Assembly (NCBI GenBank): GCA_965214695.1
Contig: OZ243967.1
Coordinates: 3,697,292-3,761,291 of the forward strand
Origin: JAPOXR01 sp965214695
GTDB taxonomy: Bacteria > Pseudomonadota > Alphaproteobacteria > Rhodobacterales > Rhodobacteraceae
Length of the DNA: 64,000 nucleotides
Reading direction: 5' to 3'
Each line of letters starts with the position of its first letter. Position 1 is the first letter of the stretch. The notes under the pieces were generated by a model. The model was given only the letters and a program-made list of their open reading frames with translations, was not told the origin of the DNA and did not search any database. This document shows, piece by piece, positions 8,708-17,766 of this stretch. Position numbers and translations under genes: made by a program.

Positions 8708-9714
8708 TGTCGGAGGGCGACGTCCCCCCGGCGCCGGGAGCCGGTTCGATTCCCGGTTTCCGGGATGTCGAGGCGGCGGTAACCCGCATCGCTCCCCTGG
8801 TCAGGAAGACGCCGGTGGTCAGCCTGGCCTCGCTCGACGCCGAGATCGGGCTGGACCTGGTGTTCAAATGCGAAAACCTGCAGCAGCAGGGATCCTTCAA
8901 AATCCGCGGCGCCGTCAACGCGGTGAGATTGCTGGCGGAAGCCGGGTTTGCCGGGGTGGTGGCTACCCATTCATCGGGCAATCACGGGGCGGCACTGGCC
9001 TATGCCGCCGCCCGGTCCGGCATGCGCTCGACGATCATCATGCCGCAGAACGCGATTCCCGGCAAGAAAGCCCGGATCGCCCGATCCGGCGGCCAAATCA
9101 TCGAATGCCCGGTTGCCGCCGGCGCCCGGGAGGAGGCGCTGGCGCGATATGTTGCGAGCGAGCAGGCCGAGATCGTCCATCCCTACAATGACCGGCGGGT
9201 CATTGCCGGGCAGGGAACCTGCCTCGTCGAGTTCCTCGATCAGGCCGGATCGATGGATGTGGTCGTGGTGCCGGTCGGAGGCGGTGGCCTGCTGTCGGGA
9301 ACCTGCATCGCCGCCAGGCGGCTCCAGCCGGGGTTGCGGGTCCTGGCGGCCGAGCCCGAGCTTGCCGATGATGCCTTTCGCAGCCTCAAGGCTGGCAGGC
9401 TGGTCGAGGCCGGAACCTCGACCACCATCGCCGACGGGCTGCGGGCGCCGGTGCTGGGCCTGACCTGGCAGATCATGTCCGAGCATGTCGAGGCGGTGGT
9501 TCCGGTGAGTGAGGCGGCGATTCTCGAGGCCATGAAAATCTACTGGCAGCATTCGGGCACCTGGATCGAGCCGAGTTCGGCCACGGCGCTGGCGGCGGCG
9601 CTGGCGAGCCGGGACATGCTGAGGGGGATGCGGGTCGGGATTGTCCTGACCGGCGGCAATGTCGAGCTTGCCGACCTGCCCGGTTCTGCCCGAAGGATGC
9701 TGCTGGACCGGTAG
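8707..9714 (+). CDS. Threonine/serine dehydratase-like PLP-dependent enzyme (fold type II)
   Basis: A 335-aa enzyme of the serine/threonine dehydratase family. The PLP lysine is in GSFKIRGAVNA, the substrate loop is SSGNHG and the phosphate-binding glycine loop is PVGGGGLLSG. There is no C-terminal ACT regulatory domain, so it resembles catabolic threonine dehydratases, serine racemases or hydroxyaspartate dehydratases more than biosynthetic IlvA. The reaction is probably deamination of L-threonine or L-serine to an oxo acid plus ammonia. It is translationally coupled to the phosphoesterase before it and followed by malic enzyme, which would place the products in central metabolism. Confidence 0.88.
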   Translation: MSEGDVPPAPGAGSIPGFRDVEAAVTRIAPLVRKTPVVSLASLDAEIGLDLVFKCENLQQQGSFKIRGAVNAVRLLAEAGFAGVVATHSSGNHGAALAYAAARSGMRSTIIMPQNAIPGKKARIARSGGQIIECPVAAGAREEALARYVASEQAEIVHPYNDRRVIAGQGTCLVEFLDQAGSMDVVVVPVGGGGLLSGTCIAARRLQPGLRVLAAEPELADDAFRSLKAGRLVEAGTSTTIADGLRAPVLGLTWQIMSEHVEAVVPVSEAAILEAMKIYWQHSGTWIEPSSATALAAALASRDMLRGMRVGIVLTGGNVELADLPGSARRMLLDR

Positions 9715-9843
9715 AGGCAGCCGATGGCCCGCCCGCATGCGAAATTGGCCTGTTTGGATTTTCGCCGAAATGTCTATACTGCGCGGCAGCAGGCCGTCCG
9801 GGGATGTCGGGCGGCGGGATTGATCCGGGTCGGGAGTTGGATC

Positions 9844-12120
9844 TTGTCTGAAGAAACGAAGCCGAGGACGGCTCGGCAGGCGGCGCTGGACTATCACGAG
9901 TTCCCGAAGCCGGGAAAACTCGAGATCCGCGCCACCAAGCCCATGGCCACCGCCCGCGACCTGTCCCGGGCCTATTCGCCGGGCGTGGCCGATGCCTGCA
10001 CCATGATCCATGGCGACCCGATGGATGCCTTCCGCTACACCGCCAAGGGCAACCTGGTTGCCGTCATCTCCAACGGATCGGCGGTTCTGGGTCTTGGCAA
10101 TATCGGCGCCCAGGCATCCAAGCCGGTTATGGAGGGCAAGGCGGTCCTGTTCAAGAAATTCGCCAATCTCGACTGCTTCGACATCGAGGTCAACGAAACG
10201 GACCCGGAGAAGCTGGCCGAGCTGGTGGTGCGGCTCGAGCCGACCTTCGGCGCCATCAACCTCGAGGACATCAAGGCCCCGGACTGTTTCCTGGTGGAGC
10301 GGCTGTGCCGGGAGCGGATGAACATTCCCGTATTCCATGATGACCAGCACGGGACGGCGATCGTGGTTGCCGCCGCCGCCGAGAACGCCTTGCAGGTAGC
10401 CGGCAAGAAACTCGAGGATATCAGGATCGTGGCCGTCGGCGCCGGTGCGGCCGGCATCGCCTGTCTCAGGATGCTGGTGACCATGGGCGCCAGGCACGAC
10501 AACATCATGCTGTGCGACCGGGAAGGGATCGTCCGAACCGACCGGGCGGAGATCTCGGCCGAGAAGGTGGAATTCGCCCGGGACACGCAACTGACCAGCT
10601 TCGAGGAAGCGATGGATGGGGCGGATCTGTTCCTGGGCCTGTCGGGGCCCGGCATCCTGACTGCCGGCATGGTCCGCCGGATGTCCGCCTGCCCGATCAT
10701 CTTTGCCCTTGCCAACCCGGTGCCGGAAATCATGCCGGAAATCGCGCTGGAGGCGGCTCCCGATGCGCTGATTGCCACCGGCCGCTCCGATTACTTCAAC
10801 CAGGTCAACAACGTCCTGTGCTTCCCGTTCATTTTTCGGGGGGCGATGGATGTCGGCGCCACCGAGATCAACGACCGGATGAAGCTCGCCTGCGCCAGCG
10901 CCATCGCCGGGATGGCGCGGGCGACCACCTCGGCCGAGGTCGGCACCGCCTATAGCGGCGAGGATCTGACCTTCGGGCCGCGATACCTGATCCCGAAGCC
11001 GTTCGACCCGCGGCTCATGGCGCAGGTTCCGCTTGCGGTGGCGCGGGCGGCAATGGAGTCGGGCGTTGCCGCACGGCCGGTGGATCTCGACGAGTACAAG
11101 CGCCAACTCGACGAGCAGGTCTACAGGTCGTCCTTCACCATGCGGCCGGTATTCGAGTCGAGCCAGACAACCTCGCGCCGGATCGTGTTCGCCGAAGGCG
11201 AGGATTCACGGGTCCTGCATGCGACACGGGCCATTCTCGAGGAAACCCGCCACCGGCCGGTGCTGGTCGGGCGGCCGGAAGTTGTCGCCATGCGCATCGA
11301 GCAGGCCGGCCTGACCCTGGACCCGGCCAAGGATTTCGAAATCGTCAATCCCGAGGATGACCCGAGATTCCGCGAATACTGGACCGATTACCACCAGATC
11401 ATGCAGCGGGACGGCGTATCGCCCGACCTGGCCAAGGCCATTCTCCGGACCAATTCGACCGCCATCGCCGCGGTCATGGTCAGGCGGGGCGAGGCCGACA
11501 GCGTGATCTGCGGAACCTTTGGCCAGTATCTCTGGCATCTGAACTACGTCACCCAGATCCTGTCCGAGGGCGAATTGCACCCGATCGGCGCCATGTCGCT
11601 GATCATCTGCGACTGGGGGACGCTGTTCATCGCCGACACCCATGTCAATACCGACCCGACCGCCGATCAGGTCACCAAGACCGTCATCGCCGCCGCCCGG
11701 CATGTCCGAAGGTTCGGCATTGAACCGAAGATCGCCCTGTGTTCCGACTCGCAGTTCGGCAATCTCAACAGCCGGTCAGGCGTGCTCATGCGCGAGGTGC
11801 TGGCCAGGCTCGATGCCGGCGGCCATGATTTCATCTACGAGGGCGAGATGAACACCGATACCGCGCTCGATCCGGAGTTGCGGGAGAGGCTGTTTCCCGG
11901 CTCTCGCCTCGAGGGGAAGGCCAACACGCTGATCTATCCGAATACCGTCGGCGCCGGCGCGGCACGAAACCTCATGAAGGGGTTTGCCGCCGGCCTTGAG
12001 GTGGGCCCGATCCTGATGGGCATGGGCAACCGGGCCCATATCGTGACCTCGGCCATCACCGCCCGGGGATTGTTCAACATTGCGGCGCTGGCCGGAACCA
12101 CGGTGGCCAGCTACGGCTGA
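9844..12120 (+). CDS. maeB: NADP-dependent malic enzyme with phosphotransacetylase-like domain
   Basis: A 758-aa bifunctional-looking protein. Residues about 15-420 form the malic enzyme with the motif SYSPGVA-like segment RAYSPGVADAC, the catalytic region and metal-site segment FHDDQHGTAIV, and a GAGAAG nucleotide-binding loop. The rest is a phosphate acetyl/butyryltransferase-like domain, usually regulatory (acetyl-CoA inhibition) rather than catalytic. It converts malate to pyruvate with CO2 release and NADPH formation. I chose the TTG at 9844, with GGGAG upstream, because it gives the usual family length and N-terminus (SEETKPRTARQAALDYHEFP). An in-frame ATG at 9724 would add 40 residues that do not look like the family. 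Confidence 0.92.
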   Translation: MSEETKPRTARQAALDYHEFPKPGKLEIRATKPMATARDLSRAYSPGVADACTMIHGDPMDAFRYTAKGNLVAVISNGSAVLGLGNIGAQASKPVMEGKAVLFKKFANLDCFDIEVNETDPEKLAELVVRLEPTFGAINLEDIKAPDCFLVERLCRERMNIPVFHDDQHGTAIVVAAAAENALQVAGKKLEDIRIVAVGAGAAGIACLRMLVTMGARHDNIMLCDREGIVRTDRAEISAEKVEFARDTQLTSFEEAMDGADLFLGLSGPGILTAGMVRRMSACPIIFALANPVPEIMPEIALEAAPDALIATGRSDYFNQVNNVLCFPFIFRGAMDVGATEINDRMKLACASAIAGMARATTSAEVGTAYSGEDLTFGPRYLIPKPFDPRLMAQVPLAVARAAMESGVAARPVDLDEYKRQLDEQVYRSSFTMRPVFESSQTTSRRIVFAEGEDSRVLHATRAILEETRHRPVLVGRPEVVAMRIEQAGLTLDPAKDFEIVNPEDDPRFREYWTDYHQIMQRDGVSPDLAKAILRTNSTAIAAVMVRRGEADSVICGTFGQYLWHLNYVTQILSEGELHPIGAMSLIICDWGTLFIADTHVNTDPTADQVTKTVIAAARHVRRFGIEPKIALCSDSQFGNLNSRSGVLMREVLARLDAGGHDFIYEGEMNTDTALDPELRERLFPGSRLEGKANTLIYPNTVGAGAARNLMKGFAAGLEVGPILMGMGNRAHIVTSAITARGLFNIAALAGTTVASYG

Positions 12121-12147
12121 GACCGGCCAGGAAACCGGGAGCATGAC

Positions 12148-12501
12148 ATGACGGGAAGCCTGACGACACATGTGCTGGATACCGCGGCTGGCAGGCCGGC
12201 CGCGGGGTTGCGGATCGAACTCTACCGGCTGGATGGCACCGAGAGGGTGCATATCCGGACCGCTGTGACCAACAGCGACGGGCGCGTGGACGGGCCGATG
12301 TTGGCGAAAGGGGAGTTCCGGAGGGGGACCTACGAGATGCTGTTCCATGCCGGCGACTATCATGCAGGGGCCGGAGCCGGCAGCGCCGAACATCGCTTTC
12401 TCGACGTGGTGCCGGTCAGGTTCGGAATGGATGAGCCACAGCACTATCATGTGCCGCTCCTCCTGTCGCCCTTCGGCTATTCGACCTATCGCGGCAGTTG
12501 A
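12148..12501 (+). CDS. uraH: 5-Hydroxyisourate hydrolase (transthyretin-like)
   Basis: A 117-aa protein with all landmarks of the TTR-52/HIUase family: the N-terminal signature HVLDTAAGRPAAG, the middle R and H residues of the active site, and the exact C-terminal tetrapeptide YRGS that forms part of the catalytic pocket. It hydrolyses 5-hydroxyisourate to OHCU in urate catabolism. The next gene encodes PuuD, which makes 5-hydroxyisourate, so the two are consecutive steps and probably one operon (gap 54 bp). The ATG at 12148 follows ACCGGGAGCATGAC. The third enzyme, OHCU decarboxylase, is not in the window. Confidence 0.93.
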   Translation: MTGSLTTHVLDTAAGRPAAGLRIELYRLDGTERVHIRTAVTNSDGRVDGPMLAKGEFRRGTYEMLFHAGDYHAGAGAGSAEHRFLDVVPVRFGMDEPQHYHVPLLLSPFGYSTYRGS

Positions 12502-12555
12502 CAAGAATGGCTGCCCGGGACTCAGGCAGGGCTGGCAGCCAGGCGGGGGCGCCCG

Positions 12556-13797
12556 ATGCCACCTGATGTTGCCATCATCTGGGAATGGGTTGAATTCGCC
12601 GTCAGGTGGGCGCATGTGATCACGGCCATCGCCTGGATCGGGTCATCCTTCTACTTCATCGCCCTCGATCTGGGTCTGCGAAGGTCGAACCGGATGCCGC
12701 ATGGCGTGCTGGGCGAGGAATGGCAGGTGCATGGCGGCGGGTTCTACCACATTCGCAAATACAACGTTGCCCCCGACCACCTTCCCGAACACCTGACCTG
12801 GTTCAAGTGGGAAAGCTACGCCACCTGGCTGAGCGGGGCGGCACTGCTCATGATCGTCTACTGGGCCGGAGCCGAATACTACCTCATCGACCGGGCCAAG
12901 TTGGAGCTCAGCACGCTCCAGGGAATCCTGCTATCCGGTGGATCGCTGGCCATCGGCTGGATCATCTATGACCGGCTGTGCAAGTCGCCGCTCGGCGAGC
13001 GGCCGGAACTGCTCATGCTGCTGCTGTTCATCCTGCTCACGGCCATGGCCTGGGGCTACGACCAGGCGCTGACCGGCCGGGCGGCGCTGCTTCATCTCGG
13101 TGCATTCACCGCCACCATCATGACCGCCAACGTCTTCCTGATCATCATTCCCAACCAGAAGATCGTGGTGGCCGACATGAAGGCCGGCAAGGTGCCCGAT
13201 GCGAGTTACGGGCGTATTGCCAAGCTCCGCTCCACGCACAACAACTACCTGACGCTGCCGGTGATATTCCTCATGCTGTCGGTCCATTACCCGCTGGCCT
13301 TTGCCACCGAGTACAACTGGGCCATCGCCGCGCTTGTATTCCTGATGGGCGTGACCATCCGCCACTATTTCAACTCCATGCATGCCGGCCGCGGCCGGCC
13401 GCACTGGACCTGGGCGGCAACCACCATCATCTTCATCTGCATCATGTGGCTGTCAACCGAGCCGATGGCCGAGCCGGATGCGGATGAGACGGCCTCTATA
13501 TCCAGCCCGTTCCTGGAGCACCCGGAATTCGCCGGGGTGCAGGCCATCATCGGCACCCGCTGCACCGCTTGTCATTCCAGGGAGCCGGCCTGGTCGAATT
13601 TCTACTGGCCGCCGGGAGGGGTGATCCTGGAGGATGGACATGACATTGCCCGTCTTGCCCGGGCCATCTATGTCCAGAGTGCGCTCAGCGACGCCATGCC
13701 GCCGGCCAATGTCACCTTCATGGAGCCAGCGGAGCGGCGGATGATCGCCAGGTGGTTCCGGGAATCCACCGCTGGCCGCCTGGCGTTGCTGAACTGA
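12556..13797 (+). CDS. puuD: Membrane-bound urate oxidase with C-terminal cytochrome c domain
   Basis: A 413-aa protein of the PuuD (DUF989) family. The N-terminal 300 residues hold about eight hydrophobic helices with conserved histidines (RWAHVITAIAWIGSSFYFI, and IRKYNVAPDHLPEHLTWFKW). The C-terminal 90 residues form a c-type cytochrome with the haem-binding motif CTACH and a downstream Met ligand candidate in SDAMPPAN. PuuD oxidises urate to 5-hydroxyisourate and feeds electrons to the respiratory chain instead of directly to oxygen. It follows uraH in the same direction, giving a compact urate-degrading pair. The haem c domain requires export to the periplasmic side and the Ccm haem lyase machinery. 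Confidence 0.93.
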   Translation: MPPDVAIIWEWVEFAVRWAHVITAIAWIGSSFYFIALDLGLRRSNRMPHGVLGEEWQVHGGGFYHIRKYNVAPDHLPEHLTWFKWESYATWLSGAALLMIVYWAGAEYYLIDRAKLELSTLQGILLSGGSLAIGWIIYDRLCKSPLGERPELLMLLLFILLTAMAWGYDQALTGRAALLHLGAFTATIMTANVFLIIIPNQKIVVADMKAGKVPDASYGRIAKLRSTHNNYLTLPVIFLMLSVHYPLAFATEYNWAIAALVFLMGVTIRHYFNSMHAGRGRPHWTWAATTIIFICIMWLSTEPMAEPDADETASISSPFLEHPEFAGVQAIIGTRCTACHSREPAWSNFYWPPGGVILEDGHDIARLARAIYVQSALSDAMPPANVTFMEPAERRMIARWFRESTAGRLALLN

Positions 13798-13867
13798 CCG
13801 CTGGCGGCACCGCGGCAATGAACTGACCGGACTCGCTGGCCCGACCGTGCGCCAGGCCGCAGGGATG

Positions 13868-13890
13868 GCCAGGCCCGGTCGGGGCCTGGC
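13868..13890. terminator. Hairpin between convergent puuD and tmm
   Basis: GCCAGGCCC (13868-13876) and GGGCCTGGC (13882-13890) make a perfect 9-bp GC stem with a 5-nt loop in the 120-bp convergent gap. There is no clear U-tract on either side, so it may act bidirectionally and weakly. Confidence 0.5.
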
Positions 13891-13917
13891 TGCTGTCGAT
13901 GGGCGGACCGGTTGGGC

Positions 13918-15261
13918 TCAGGAGGGCTGCTCGAGGTAGCTCTCCAGCGAATCATCGAGCGCATCGACCCATGGCGTGTGGTGTGCCGGCGCCATTTCGC
14001 CGGTCATCGGTGAGACATAGCCATTGTCGCGGAAGGTCATGATGTTCTGCTTCTTGTGCTTCTTCCACTGGAAGAATGCCTGGTCGGCAGCGTCGACATC
14101 AAAACTCGGATAATCGGTCTCGGCAATCAGTTCGCGGACATAGTTCCCCTGGTAGCTGATGCAGGCATAATCATCCTCGAGCGCATCCTCGGCCGCCACC
14201 CTTGCCTCGACATCGGCAATCATCGCTGCCCGGTCCGGGACGTCGATGCGGCCCATGATGAGGTCCCTGACATACCAGGCCTGGGCATCGAACATGTTGA
14301 AGGTGTACCACTGGTCCTGCATTCCCAGGTAGAAGAAGTCCGGATTGTTCACCCACACCACCCCCTTGTAGAGGTCTGCCGTAGCCAGCCGGTTGGCGGT
14401 CCGCAGCCGCAACCTGTCCTCGATGAACGGGAAATGATGCAGGTATCCGGTGCACAGGATGATGGCATCGACCATGGCGGAGGTGCCGTCGCGGAAATGC
14501 GCCCGCTTGCCTTCGACCCGGTCGAGAAGCGGAACCTCCTTCCAGTTATCCGGCCAGTCATAGCCCATGGGGGCGGTCCGGTGGCTCACCGTGACCGACT
14601 TGCATCCGTATTTCCAGCATTGCGACCCGATATCCTCGGCCGAGTAGCTGGTGCCGATGATGAGGATGTCCTGGTCGGCGAATTCCCGTGCATCCCGGAA
14701 GTCGTGGGCATGCAGGATGCGGCCGTTGAAGCCGTCAAAGCCGGGATATTCCGGAATGTTCGGCGTCGAGAAATGTCCGCTGGCCACCACCACGTGATCG
14801 AAATCCTCGTCGGTCTCGCGGTCATTGGCGATATCCTGGGCCACCACCCTGAACGTGCCGTTGTCGCGGGTCTCGATCCGGCGGACGGGGGTGGAGAAGC
14901 GGATCCAGTCCCGCACCCCGGCCTTCTCGACCCGGCCCTTGATGTAATCCCACAGCACCGCCCGAGGCGGGTAGGATGCAATGTTGCGCCTGAAATGCTC
15001 GGCGAAGGTGTAGTCGGCAAATTCCAGGCCTTCCTTCGGGCCGTTCGACCACAGGTAGCGATACATTGAACAATGCACCGGATTGCCATTCTCGTCGGTC
15101 CCGGTTCGCCAGCTGTAGTTCCACAATCCTCCCCAATCCCCCTGTGTCTCGAAACAGGTGATCTCGGGAATGTCCGCACCGGCCTCCCTGGCCGACTGAA
15201 ATGCCCTGAGCTGTGCCAGCCCGGACGGGCCCGCACCGACAATTGCAACGCGCTTTGCCAT
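13918..15261 (-). CDS. tmm: Trimethylamine monooxygenase
   Basis: A 447-aa flavin-containing monooxygenase. It carries the FAD motif GAGPSG (residues 8-13), the FMO fingerprint F-N-G-R-I-L-H-A-H-D-F, and the NADPH loop GTSYSAEDIGSQC. Several blocks match bacterial Tmm as I know it from Methylocella and roseobacters rather than general FMOs: MYRYLWSNGPKEGLEFADYT, FYLGMQDQWYTFNMFDAQAW and KKQNIMTFRDNGY. Tmm oxidises trimethylamine to trimethylamine N-oxide using NADPH and O2. GGAGG is 5 bp before the ATG at 15261, which decides the start over the adjacent ATG at 15264. It is divergent from a complete branched-chain-amino-acid-type ABC importer and not linked here to tmoXVW or tdm. Confidence 0.93.
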   Translation of the reverse strand: MAKRVAIVGAGPSGLAQLRAFQSAREAGADIPEITCFETQGDWGGLWNYSWRTGTDENGNPVHCSMYRYLWSNGPKEGLEFADYTFAEHFRRNIASYPPRAVLWDYIKGRVEKAGVRDWIRFSTPVRRIETRDNGTFRVVAQDIANDRETDEDFDHVVVASGHFSTPNIPEYPGFDGFNGRILHAHDFRDAREFADQDILIIGTSYSAEDIGSQCWKYGCKSVTVSHRTAPMGYDWPDNWKEVPLLDRVEGKRAHFRDGTSAMVDAIILCTGYLHHFPFIEDRLRLRTANRLATADLYKGVVWVNNPDFFYLGMQDQWYTFNMFDAQAWYVRDLIMGRIDVPDRAAMIADVEARVAAEDALEDDYACISYQGNYVRELIAETDYPSFDVDAADQAFFQWKKHKKQNIMTFRDNGYVSPMTGEMAPAHHTPWVDALDDSLESYLEQPS

Positions 15262-15513
15262 CATGTCCTCCGAATTGGGTCTGTCATCCGGGTAGCGATA
15301 TCCAACGAATTTTGCAAATGTGATCCGTCGCGGCCCTGCTCCGGCGGGATGCATCCGGGTCGAGTGAGGGGCGTATCCGGCCATCCCCGATGAGGCCATC
15401 CCGGGCACGATCGAGATGGCATTTGAATTGAAGCCCGTTCTGGTAGAGTATGACAGCGGGCGCGCGCAGTCATCGCGGCCCGAATGACAGCTGCAATCAA
15501 GGAGGATTGGAAC

Positions 15514-16815
15514 ATGTTTGCAAATTTCACGGCAAATGGCACGACCCGGCGCAAGTTCCTGAAGTCGGCATCGGCATTGGCCAGTCTCGGAGTCGTGGGA
15601 GGTTCGCTCCCGGCCCGGGCCATGACATCCGGCGAGCCGATCAGGATCGGATTCCTGGCACCGCTGACCGGACCGGTGGCGGCCTGGGGCAAGCCCGGCC
15701 TCGACGGTTGCCAGATCTGGGCTGAGACCATCAATGATGCCGGTGGAATCAAGATTGGCGACAGCAGCCATCCGGTCGAATTCATCGGCTATGACAACGA
15801 GTATGACCCGGCGAAAGCCAGGACTGGTGCCACCAAGCTCATCCGGGAGGATGGTGTCAAGTTCATCATGATGCTGGGTGGCGACACCTGGCCCGGCGTG
15901 CAGCCGGTTGCCGAGCGGACGGGAATGCTGTTCTCAACGTTGCTGCCTTCGGATCTCAGCCCGGATACCACGACGCTGATCGCGCCGGCCGAGGTGCATC
16001 CGATCTACAATGTGACGGCTGTCGAATGGATGGCCGAAAACAAGCCGGAGTTGAAGACCGCGGTGATGTGCGCCCAGGATGATGCGCTGGGCCTGCCATC
16101 GGTTGCAACCTATCTGGCGGCGTTCGAAGCGGCCGGCATCTCCATGCAGGAAGACCCGCTGTTGTTCGACCCGGCGACCACCGATTTCGCACCGGTCGTC
16201 ACCAAGTTGCTGGCCGGTGATCCGGACATCTTCTGCCTCGATACCTCGTATGCGGATTATGTCCATCCGATTACCGAACAGCTGTTCCAGCAGGGATATG
16301 GCGGCCAGATCATCTCCTGCACGGCAGATTTCTATGACCAGATGATCGCCAAGACCTCGGTCGAGTTCATGGAAGGGTTCCTGTTCCAGTTCCCGGATTT
16401 CGACGATCCGGCGCTGAATGCCGATTTCATCAATTTCCACGATCCGAACGGGTTCTTCGAAACCTACAATGAACGCTATCCCGGCGAATGGGGTGCGGTC
16501 AGTTGGGAATATGCGGCGATCATGGATGTGTGGAAGGAAGCGGCGGAGCGGGCCGGCTCGGCCGAACCCGATGCGGTTCTGGCGGCAATCACCGCAACCG
16601 GCACCGGCGCCCATGCATTCGGCACTGCCGACTGGTGGGGCAAGGATCTCTTCGGAATTGACAATGCGCTGGTCGGTAACTGGCCGGTTGTGGCAATCGA
16701 GGGCGGCAAGGCGACCATCAAGGAATTCCGGTCGATACCTGACTGGTATGCCAGGCATGGCGACTTGCTGAAGAAGCACATGTCCGATTACGGCCAGATG
16801 TGGGACCAGCGCTGA
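15514..16815 (+). CDS. ABC transporter substrate-binding protein (Leu/Ile/Val-binding type), Tat-exported
   Basis: A 433-aa extracellular ligand-binding protein of the LivJ/LivK (Peripla_BP_6) family. The start at 15514 is set by AAGGAGG upstream. Residues about 10-35 are a twin-arginine signal (TTRRKFLKSASALASLG, cleavage near ARA). The mature protein begins IRIGFLAPLTGPVAAWG, the family hallmark. It is the first of five liv-type genes in one direction. Members of this family bind branched-chain amino acids but also urea, short amides, aromatics and other small polar solutes. The divergent tmm gene suggests, without proving it, a methylated amine or its N-oxide as ligand. Confidence 0.9.
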   Translation: MFANFTANGTTRRKFLKSASALASLGVVGGSLPARAMTSGEPIRIGFLAPLTGPVAAWGKPGLDGCQIWAETINDAGGIKIGDSSHPVEFIGYDNEYDPAKARTGATKLIREDGVKFIMMLGGDTWPGVQPVAERTGMLFSTLLPSDLSPDTTTLIAPAEVHPIYNVTAVEWMAENKPELKTAVMCAQDDALGLPSVATYLAAFEAAGISMQEDPLLFDPATTDFAPVVTKLLAGDPDIFCLDTSYADYVHPITEQLFQQGYGGQIISCTADFYDQMIAKTSVEFMEGFLFQFPDFDDPALNADFINFHDPNGFFETYNERYPGEWGAVSWEYAAIMDVWKEAAERAGSAEPDAVLAAITATGTGAHAFGTADWWGKDLFGIDNALVGNWPVVAIEGGKATIKEFRSIPDWYARHGDLLKKHMSDYGQMWDQR

Positions 16816-16896
16816 TCCGGCGCTGACAGGATGACCCCGCTCCGTTCCGGAGCGGCAGGAAATGGCGGTCTGTGCCGGCTTGAACTGCGAGGCTGA

Positions 16897-17766
16897 ATGC
16901 TGGAGTTGTTGGCACAGACCGGCCTGAATTCATTGTATGCCGCGGCCTATCTGTCCCTGGTCGCGGTCGGTCTGGTATTGATATTCGGTGTCATGGGCGT
17001 CATCAATTTCGCCCATGGCGAGTTGTTCATGCTCGGCGCCTATGTGGTGGTGGCGCTTTATACCGAGGCGAGCCTCCCCTATGTTCTGGTGGCAGCGATC
17101 GGGCTGATCTTCGTCGGTTGCATCGGTCTCCTGATGCAGTTGTCCATGTTCGGGCCGCTGAGGGACAATCCGCTGGCCGGCCTGGTGGCGTCGATCGGAT
17201 TCCTTCTGGTGATGCAGGCGTTGGTGTCGATCTGGTTCGGTGTCCGCATGGAGCATGTGCCGCCGGTGACGCAGGCGGTGATCGAGTTTTCCGACAAGGT
17301 CCGGCTTCCGGTTCAGCGGCTGACGGTGATTCTGGCGTCGATCGGCTTCCTGTCGCTGCTGTGGCTGTTCCTGAAGCGGACCCGGTTCGGCTGGGCGCTG
17401 CGGGCCAGCGCCCAGGATCCGGAGGCGGCGTCGCTGCAGGGCATCTCGGTGCGCCAAGCCTCGATGATCGCCATGTTCATCGGCGCGGCGCTGGCCGGCA
17501 TCGCCGGTGCGCTGACTGCGCCGCTGACCTCTGTCAATCCGCATATGGGACATTCGGTGATCGTGGCCGCCTTCATCGTCATCATCGTCGGCGGTGTCGG
17601 TTCGCTTGAAGGGGCGGTGGTGGCATCGGTTGCCTATGCGGTCGTTCATACCGTCGTCACCACCTTCTGGGACGGCGTCATTGCCGACGTGGTCGGGCTG
17701 TCACTCATGCTGCTGGTCCTGATCATCAGGCCGACCGGATTGTTCGGGTCTGCCGAACGTGCATAG
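16897..17766 (+). CDS. ABC transporter permease, LivH type
   Basis: A 289-aa inner-membrane permease with about eight helices. The LivH-type segments are clear: VLIFGVMGVINFAHGELFML in the second helix, RASAQDPEAASLQGI as the cytoplasmic coupling loop with the EAA-like motif, and the VGSLEGAVVASVAYAVVHTV stretch near the end. It pairs with the LivM-type permease that overlaps its 3' end by 8 bp. Together with the two ATPases and the binding protein it forms a complete importer. Confidence 0.92.
   Translation: MLELLAQTGLNSLYAAAYLSLVAVGLVLIFGVMGVINFAHGELFMLGAYVVVALYTEASLPYVLVAAIGLIFVGCIGLLMQLSMFGPLRDNPLAGLVASIGFLLVMQALVSIWFGVRMEHVPPVTQAVIEFSDKVRLPVQRLTVILASIGFLSLLWLFLKRTRFGWALRASAQDPEAASLQGISVRQASMIAMFIGAALAGIAGALTAPLTSVNPHMGHSVIVAAFIVIIVGGVGSLEGAVVASVAYAVVHTVVTTFWDGVIADVVGLSLMLLVLIIRPTGLFGSAERA

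Noticed and set aside
8971..11106. A 711-codon open frame on the minus strand
   Set aside because: It is antisense to the PLP enzyme and malic enzyme genes, whose motifs are complete. The translated product is rich in Arg, His, Gly and Asp with no domain, a known artefact of GC-rich coding DNA.
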